A stretch of 64,000 nt of DNA from Burkholderiales bacterium (GTDB lineage Bacteria > Pseudomonadota > Gammaproteobacteria > Burkholderiales > Burkholderiaceae_C), in contig JACRPO010000012.1 in assembly GCA_016223165.1 (NCBI GenBank), positions 310,001-374,000 on the forward strand, in the 5' to 3' direction. Below the pieces are notes generated by a model. That model did not search any database and was not told the DNA's origin. It was given only the letters and a program-made list of their open reading frames with translations. Of the stretch, positions 59,194 through 64,000 are shown piece after piece. Made by a program: the position numbers and the translations under genes. Positions within the stretch are counted from its first letter, which is position 1; each line of letters opens with the position of its first letter.

Positions 59194-60345
59194 TCATTTC
59201 GTCTTCAGGCCCATCAGCCCGGCGATCAGGTTGCGCTGCATCTGCGAGGTGCCGGCCGTGATGGTGGTGACGCGCGCGTCGCGGTAGTGGCGCTGCATGT
59301 CGAACTCCATGATGTAGCCGTAGCCGCCCATGATCTGCATGCCCTGGTTGGCGATGCTCGCGTAGGCCTCGGAGCCGAACAGCTTGGCCTGCGAGATCGC
59401 CATCAGCGCGTCCTCGCCGCGGTGCAGCTGCCAGGCGGCGCGCCACATCAGCATGCGGCTCGCTTCCACCGCGGTCTGCATGTCGGCCAGCATGTGCGCG
59501 ATCGACTGGAAGGTGCCGATCGCCTTGCCGAACTGCTTGCGCTCCTTGGCGTAGCCGAGCGCCAGGTCCACCGCGGCCTGCGCGGCGCCCGCGTAGCCGG
59601 CCGTCGTCATCAGCCGCTCGAGCTGCAAGCCCGAGAGCATGTAGGCCCAGCCCTTGTGGGGCTCGCCCACCAGCCGGTCGGCGGGGACGCGCACGTCGTC
59701 GAAGAACACCTCGTAGGTGCCCAGCGCGCGGCGCCCCAGCGTGGGCAGCTTGCGCAAGGTGACCCCGGGCGTGTCCTTGTCGATCAGGAACAGCGACAGC
59801 GCCTGCTGGTGCGGCCCTTCCGGCTTCGACCGCGCGTAGAGGTTGATGACGTTGCGGTCGGCACCCGCGCCGGTGGAGAACACCTTCTGGCCGTTGATGA
59901 CCCAGTGGTCGCCGTCCGGGCGCGCGCTGGTGCGCATCGCGCCGGCGTCCGAGCCGGCACCCGGCTCGGTCATCGATATCGACATCTTGATGCGGCCGTC
60001 CAGGAGCGGCGGCAGCCAGCGCTGGCGCTGTGCCTCGCTGCCGTTGTGCAGGATGTTCAGGCCGTTGAAGACGCAGGTGCCGTAGGCGCCGAGGAAGTCG
60101 TAGCTCTTGCGGCCGAGTTCCTCGGCGATGATCGCGAAGTCGATCACGCTGCCGCCGAGGCCGCCCACCGATTCGGGGAACGGCATGCGCAGCAGCCCGA
60201 GCTCGACGAATGCCTCGTACAGCTCGGTGGGGTAACGCGGCTCCTGGTCGCAGCGGCGGATGTACTCCGGCGTCGCGATGCGGTCGAGCATTGTGCGAAC
60301 GCTGTCGCGCAGCAGGTTCTGCTCTTCGGTGAACGAGAAGTCCAT
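59194..60345 (-). CDS. acyl-CoA dehydrogenase
   Basis: A 383-residue ACAD: FSFTEEQNLLRDSVRTMLDR, SMTEPGAGSDAGAMRTSA, INGQKVFSTGAGADRN and IMGGYGYIMEFDMQRHYRD with ITAGTSQMQRNLIAG at the C-terminus. The position held by the catalytic Glu in medium-chain enzymes (YEGT) reads TAGT here. It is 10 bp from the following ACAD gene; both may act in sequence or on different acyl-CoAs. Confidence 0.94.
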   Translation of the reverse strand: MDFSFTEEQNLLRDSVRTMLDRIATPEYIRRCDQEPRYPTELYEAFVELGLLRMPFPESVGGLGGSVIDFAIIAEELGRKSYDFLGAYGTCVFNGLNILHNGSEAQRQRWLPPLLDGRIKMSISMTEPGAGSDAGAMRTSARPDGDHWVINGQKVFSTGAGADRNVINLYARSKPEGPHQQALSLFLIDKDTPGVTLRKLPTLGRRALGTYEVFFDDVRVPADRLVGEPHKGWAYMLSGLQLERLMTTAGYAGAAQAAVDLALGYAKERKQFGKAIGTFQSIAHMLADMQTAVEASRMLMWRAAWQLHRGEDALMAISQAKLFGSEAYASIANQGMQIMGGYGYIMEFDMQRHYRDARVTTITAGTSQMQRNLIAGLMGLKTK

Positions 60346-60363
60346 GGTTCGATTCCGCCGCGG

Positions 60364-61164
60364 TCAGCGCGGCACGGCAGGCGACACGAAAGGGGGCAGG
60401 CCGGTGCCGGCGGTGAGCCCGCCGTCGGCCACCAGCGCCGCGCCGGTGATGAACGAGGCTTCGCCGCTGGCGAGGAAGGCGATCGCCGCGGCGATCTCGT
60501 CGGCGCTGCCCATGCGGCCGAGCGGGTGCACCGCGGCCAGCGCGCGCCGCACCTCGTCGGCCCGCTCGCCGGCCAGCACCTGCGAGACGCGGGTGTCGAT
60601 GCCGCCCGGGCAGACGCAGTTGACGCGGATGTTCTCGGCCGCGCATTCGAGCGCCGCGGCGCGCGTGAGGTTGATGACACCGGCCTTGGCTGCGTTGTAG
60701 GCCGGCATGCCGATGTCGCCTGCGGTGCCCGACACCGACGCGGTGTTGACCACCACGCCGCCGCCCTGCCGGCGCATCGGCGGCAGGCCGTACTTCAGGC
60801 CGAGGAAGACGCTCGTGAGCGTGACCGCGACGGTGCGGTTCCACGACTCGATGGAGGTGTCGCACAGCAGCGCCGGCTCGCCGTAGCCGGCGTTGTTGAC
60901 GAGCACGTCGAGCCGGCCCCAGCGCTGCAGCGCAAGCTCGACCGTGGCCTCGACGGCGGGCGGCTCCGCTGCGTCCATCTTGAGCCAGGCGACCTCGCCG
61001 CCGCCGGCCGCGATCGCGGCGGCAGTGGCCTGCGCACGCGTGCCGCTGAGATCGGCGACGACCACCCGCGCGCCATCGCCGGCCAGCCGCTTGGCGGTCG
61101 CGGCCCCGATGCCCGATCCGGCCGCGGTGATAATCGCGACGCGGCCTTCGAAACGACGGCTCAT
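60364..61164 (-). CDS. SDR-family oxidoreductase
   Basis: A 266-residue short-chain dehydrogenase with ITAAGSGIGAATAKRLAGDG, NNAGYG, Ser in NTASVSG, YNAAK catalytic pair and a C-terminal ITGAALVADGGL. Substrate is unknown; the operon context (MaoC hydratase 10 bp upstream, ACADs 18 bp downstream) suggests a 3-hydroxyacyl-CoA dehydrogenase role after hydration. Confidence 0.93.
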   Translation of the reverse strand: MSRRFEGRVAIITAAGSGIGAATAKRLAGDGARVVVADLSGTRAQATAAAIAAGGGEVAWLKMDAAEPPAVEATVELALQRWGRLDVLVNNAGYGEPALLCDTSIESWNRTVAVTLTSVFLGLKYGLPPMRRQGGGVVVNTASVSGTAGDIGMPAYNAAKAGVINLTRAAALECAAENIRVNCVCPGGIDTRVSQVLAGERADEVRRALAAVHPLGRMGSADEIAAAIAFLASGEASFITGAALVADGGLTAGTGLPPFVSPAVPR

Positions 61165-61174
61165 CGCGGTGGCC

Positions 61175-61672
61175 TTACCCGGCCTCGGCCTCGACCGCGC
61201 CCTTGGGCAGGAAGGTGATGGTCTCGGTGAAGTCGACGAGCACCTCGCCGTGCTGGTTGACGACGCGATGGCGCAGGTCCATCAGCGTGTAGCCGCGCGA
61301 GGTGGGCGGGCGCAGCCAGGCCTCGCCCTCGACGTGGATCGTGTCGCCCGGGAACAGCGCGCCCTTCACGCGCGCCTGCACGCCGGTCATGCCGCCGAAG
61401 GGGCCGTGCTCGCGGCCCTCGAGCACCTTGTCGATGATGCCGGCCACGGTGGGCGCCAACAGCCCCATGCCCACCGAGATGATCATCGGCCCCGGTGCGA
61501 AGCGGTTGCGATGCCGGCCCGACATGTTCTTCTTGATGTACTCCATGTCGATGAAGAACGGCTCGTGCAGCCCGACGACATTGACGAAAGTGACGATGTC
61601 GGTCTCGGTGATGGTGCGGTTGTGGGTCTTGAAAGGGACCGGCTTGACGCCGGCGGGGGGTTCGAGAGGCAT
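61175..61672 (-). CDS. MaoC-family (hotdog) hydratase-like protein
   Basis: A 165-residue MaoC-like protein with KTHNRTITETDIVTFVNVVG, EPFFIDMEYIKKNMSGRHRN and APGPMIISVGMGLLAPTVAG. The THNRTITETDIV start is common to MaoC proteins clustered with SDR and CaiB genes. It lies 31 bp after an SDR gene and 10 bp before another in the same operon. Confidence 0.9.
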   Translation of the reverse strand: MPLEPPAGVKPVPFKTHNRTITETDIVTFVNVVGLHEPFFIDMEYIKKNMSGRHRNRFAPGPMIISVGMGLLAPTVAGIIDKVLEGREHGPFGGMTGVQARVKGALFPGDTIHVEGEAWLRPPTSRGYTLMDLRHRVVNQHGEVLVDFTETITFLPKGAVEAEAG

Positions 61673-61702
61673 GCTTCGTTCCTTGGGTGTTGCTGCGGGC
61701 CG

Positions 61703-62608
61703 TCATTCGCCGCCTGCGGCGCCCGGCTCCTGCGCGGCGAGGCACTCGGGCATCTTCGCCAGCGGGAAACCCTCGTAGGGCCGGCTGCGGCTGTGTTCCT
61801 CGAGCTTCCAGGTCTGGCGCGCGTTGGGCACGCCGCCGTCGACGCGGGTGTACGAGCCGGTGATGTAGGCCGCCCCTTCCGACAGCAGGAACACCACGGC
61901 CGAGGACACCTCGGCCTCGGTGCCGTAGCGCTGCAGCGGCGCCGTCTTCATCAGGCTGCGGAACTTGGCCTTCATCTCCGGGCCGTAGGTGTCGAAGCCG
62001 CTGCTCGCCACGAAACCCGGCGCCACGGCGTTGACGCGCACGCCGGCGTGGCCCCACTCGCAGGCCGCCGTCTCGGTGAACGAGAGCATGCCGGCGCGCG
62101 CCGCGCCGCTGTGCGCCATGCCCGGCATGCCCAGCCACATGTCGGCGATGATGTTGACGACGGCGCCGCCGTGGCCTTCCATCCACTGCGTGTAGGCCTC
62201 GCGCGAAACGAGGAAGCCGCCGTGCAGGTTGTTGCGCACGACCGCATCCCAGCCCTTGAGCGTGATGTCGCGCGCCGGCTGCGGATACTGGCCGCCGGCG
62301 TTGTTGACGAGGCCGTCGATGCGGCCGTGCGCTGCCAGCACGTCGGCCACCATCTGCTTGACGCCCGCTTCGTCGCGGATGTCGCACGAATGCAGCGAGA
62401 CCCGGGTGCCCGGCGCCGCCCCGGCGATCTCGGCCCGCACGCCTTCGAGCTTCTCGATCTTGCGGCCGACGAGCGCGAGCGCCGCGCCGAGGCTGGCCAG
62501 CTCATGCGCGATGCAGCGGCCGATGCCGCTGCCGCCGCCAGTGACAATCACGGTCTGGCCAGCGAACAGCCCGGCGCGGTAGATGGAACGGTAGGAGGCG
62601 GTGGTCAT
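61703..62608 (-). CDS. PECR-type SDR lacking the Tyr-x-x-x-Lys pair
   Basis: A 301-residue SDR with VTGGGSGIGRCIAHEL and VNNAGGQYPQPARD, but in place of YxxxK it has HSGAARAG (166-173), so Tyr and Lys align with Ser167 and Arg171. The same HSGAARAG motif occurs in peroxisomal trans-2-enoyl-CoA reductase (PECR), which reduces enoyl-CoAs without the classical dyad; citronellol/citronellal-dehydrogenase-like annotations also occur in this group. It has a C-terminal extension of about 40 residues. Its start overlaps the stop of the thioesterase gene as ATGA. Confidence 0.9.
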   Translation of the reverse strand: MTTASYRSIYRAGLFAGQTVIVTGGGSGIGRCIAHELASLGAALALVGRKIEKLEGVRAEIAGAAPGTRVSLHSCDIRDEAGVKQMVADVLAAHGRIDGLVNNAGGQYPQPARDITLKGWDAVVRNNLHGGFLVSREAYTQWMEGHGGAVVNIIADMWLGMPGMAHSGAARAGMLSFTETAACEWGHAGVRVNAVAPGFVASSGFDTYGPEMKAKFRSLMKTAPLQRYGTEAEVSSAVVFLLSEGAAYITGSYTRVDGGVPNARQTWKLEEHSRSRPYEGFPLAKMPECLAAQEPGAAGGE

Positions 62609-63066
62609 GGGTTGTCTCGTGTGGGTCCGGTGGCAGGCTTGAGCATGAAATTGCCGTGGCCGATGGCGATGGGCTTGTCCGGGCTGGACTGCCAGGCCTC
62701 GACGCGCAGATGGGCCACGCGCTTGCCTTGCTTGACCATGTAGACTTGGGCGTAGGTGTCCACCGGCCGGCCGGAGCGCAGGTACTCGAAGGTGAAGTTG
62801 ATGGTCTTGGGCAGATCGATGCTGTCCATGTCCCACAACAGGTAGAACAGCCCGGCACTCTCCATGAAGCCCCCGATCGCGCCGCCGTGCAGCGCCGGCA
62901 ACGCCGGGTTGCCAATGAGCTTCTTGTCGAAAGGCATGCAGGCGCTGAACTGGTCGCCGCGGATGTCCAGGCGCACGCCAAGGAAGCGCGCGAAAGGCAC
63001 CAAGGCCAACATGGGTTCCCAGTCGCGGCTGGCGCGCGCCGCAGCGACGATGCTTTCGATCGTCAT
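62605..63066 (-). CDS. PaaI-like hotdog thioesterase
   Basis: A 153-residue hotdog thioesterase of the PaaI/YdiI type: FARFLGVRLDIRGDQFSACM, LHGGAIGGFMESAG with the HGG motif near residue 67, and TINFTFEYLRSGRP. It overlaps the genes on both sides by 4 bp. With the next gene it forms a pair of similar proteins, perhaps a heteromer. Confidence 0.9.
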   Translation of the reverse strand: MTIESIVAAARASRDWEPMLALVPFARFLGVRLDIRGDQFSACMPFDKKLIGNPALPALHGGAIGGFMESAGLFYLLWDMDSIDLPKTINFTFEYLRSGRPVDTYAQVYMVKQGKRVAHLRVEAWQSSPDKPIAIGHGNFMLKPATGPTRDNP

Positions 63067-63554
63067 AGCTTGAATCCCTCCAGCATCGTGAGCGCATCTT
63101 CCAGCGAGATGACCGGCCCGTCGGTGAACATGAAGATCGCCGCAGACGTGGCGATCGGATCCTCGGGGCTGTCGTGGTACGCGGACCCGCGGACGAAGGC
63201 CAGCTCGTGCCCGAGCTTGTAGCAAACGGCGCCGCCCAGGATCTCGCGTCCCGGCATGGCCGGCTTCAGGTAGTCGATGCGCAGATCGAGCGTGGCCATC
63301 GGACGCAGCTTGTTCAGCTTCACGAAGATGGCCAGGCCGTAGCAACTGTCCAGCAGCGCCGTGACCACGCCGCCGTGCACCACGCCGCTGGCCTTGTTGC
63401 CCACCAGCCGTTCGTCGGGCAGCACCTTGATCACACACCAATGGGGCTCCACGGCATGCAGCCTCAGGCCCAGCTCGCGGCTGTAGGGCGAGATCACGGT
63501 GATCTGCTGCCACTTGCGGAGCTTGTCCGCTTGATTGCTTTCGACATCCGACAT
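63063..63554 (-). CDS. PaaI-like hotdog thioesterase
   Basis: A 163-residue hotdog thioesterase: YSRELGLRLHAVEPHWCVIK, VVHGGVVTALLDSCYGLAI and MATLDLRIDYLKPAMPGREI. The conserved HGG...D pattern fits an acyl-CoA thioesterase. The chosen start MSDVESNQ precedes the conserved core; the upstream frame is noise. The 4-bp overlap with the preceding thioesterase implies they are made together. Confidence 0.9.
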   Translation of the reverse strand: MSDVESNQADKLRKWQQITVISPYSRELGLRLHAVEPHWCVIKVLPDERLVGNKASGVVHGGVVTALLDSCYGLAIFVKLNKLRPMATLDLRIDYLKPAMPGREILGGAVCYKLGHELAFVRGSAYHDSPEDPIATSAAIFMFTDGPVISLEDALTMLEGFKL

Positions 63555-63592
63555 CCGGTTCCTCCCTTTCACCAGGCGCGCGCAAGCGCCCT

Positions 63593-64000
63593 TCACATCC
63601 GTTTGGCCACTTCCTCGAGCATCACTTCGGTGGCGCCACCGCCGATGGCCTCGACGCGCGCATCGCGCACCATGCGCTCGATCGGCGCCTCGCGCATGTA
63701 GCCGAAGCCGCCGTGGAACTGCTGGCAGTCGTAGAGCACCTCGTTGACGAGTTCGCCGCACAGTGCCTTCACCATCGACACCTCCTTCACGCAGTCCTTG
63801 CCCTGCGCGTCGAGCCAGGCGCAGTGGTAAACGAGCGCGCGGCCGGCCTCGACCTGCGCCGCGCGCATCGCCAGGCGCTGGCGGATCGCCTGCTTGTCCC
63901 ACAGCGTGGCGCCGAAGGCCTTGCGGTCGCGCACGTACTGCACCGTCATCTCGATCGCGCGCGCGGCCTCGCCCATCGCCGCCGCGCCGATCACCATGCG
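63593..64000 (-). CDS. acyl-CoA dehydrogenase, partial
   Basis: Only the C-terminal ~135 residues are in the window; the gene continues past the right edge. Visible are MTVQYVRDRKAFGATLWDKQ, the FHGGFGYMREAPIERMVRDA helix and a final GGGATEVMLEEVAKRM. The terminal helix and VRDRKAFG segment identify the ACAD fold. It lies 38 bp before the paired thioesterase genes and probably heads the same operon. Confidence 0.9.
   Translation of the reverse strand, partial: RMVIGAAAMGEAARAIEMTVQYVRDRKAFGATLWDKQAIRQRLAMRAAQVEAGRALVYHCAWLDAQGKDCVKEVSMVKALCGELVNEVLYDCQQFHGGFGYMREAPIERMVRDARVEAIGGGATEVMLEEVAKRM

Noticed and set aside
1..64000. CRISPR arrays, insertion sequences, integrases, tRNAs or prophage genes.
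   Set aside because: No regularly spaced repeats, no transposase or integrase motifs and no tRNA-like cloverleaf were found; the region looks chromosomal and uniformly coding.

Overview
The window is a dense, GC-rich stretch from what looks like a betaproteobacterium of the order Burkholderiales. The main taxonomic hint is seven intact Bug/TctC-type periplasmic binding proteins plus one fragment, together with three TRAP (DctPQM) transporters and a wealth of acyl-CoA genes. No rRNA, tRNA, transposase, integrase or CRISPR array was seen, and no gene looks like a transcription regulator. No gene-free stretch exceeds about 150 bp. Assignments rest on reading protein motifs by eye, without database searches.

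Layout. (1) 1-3143, minus: CitE-like lyase, MaoC hydratase, CaiB CoA-transferase and acyl-CoA dehydrogenase (ACAD), a set resembling itaconate or methyl-branched dicarboxylate catabolism. (2) 3290-6121, plus: a divergent TRAP transporter. (3) 6215-12949: a biotin-dependent acyl-CoA carboxylase locus with the alpha subunit and one carboxyltransferase on the minus strand and two tandem carboxyltransferase paralogs on the plus strand, followed by a Bug protein. (4) 14007-25614, minus: acetoacetyl-CoA synthetase, MFS exporter, CaiB, alpha/beta hydrolase, thiolase-like protein plus DUF35 partner, Bug protein, a fused double ACAD and a zinc alcohol dehydrogenase. (5) 25723-34900: SDR, NDP-forming acyl-CoA synthetase, then two convergent Bug-TauD-Bug cassettes, one with a truncated last member, and a class II aldolase. 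(6) 35001-42505: two divergent ACAD-ACAD-CaiB cassettes around a MaoC gene and a palindromic operator. (7) 42544-47856: crotonase, two Bug proteins, two hotdog thioesterases and a CaiB pseudogene. (8) 47928-64000, minus: metallo-beta-lactamase-fold hydrolase, two more TRAP transporters (one with two binding proteins), ACADs, crotonase, SDRs, MaoC and PaaI-like thioesterases.

Together the genes look like a catabolic island for organic acids. Binding proteins and TRAP systems would capture carboxylates. CaiB transferases and synthetases would activate them to CoA esters. ACADs, hydratases, SDRs, an aldolase-like thiolase and a carboxylase would process the chain, and thioesterases would recycle CoA. 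The substrates are unknown.

The most unusual observation is in the carboxylase locus. The minus-strand carboxyltransferase has lost the glycine motifs of its N-terminal half but keeps those of its C-terminal half, while both plus-strand paralogs show the opposite pattern. This suggests a hetero-oligomeric carboxyltransferase with split active-site contributions. Other points of interest are a near-identical palindrome at two distant promoters, inverted duplicated cassettes, split and fused two-component ACADs, and a thiolase-like/DUF35 pair lacking the thiolase nucleophile.
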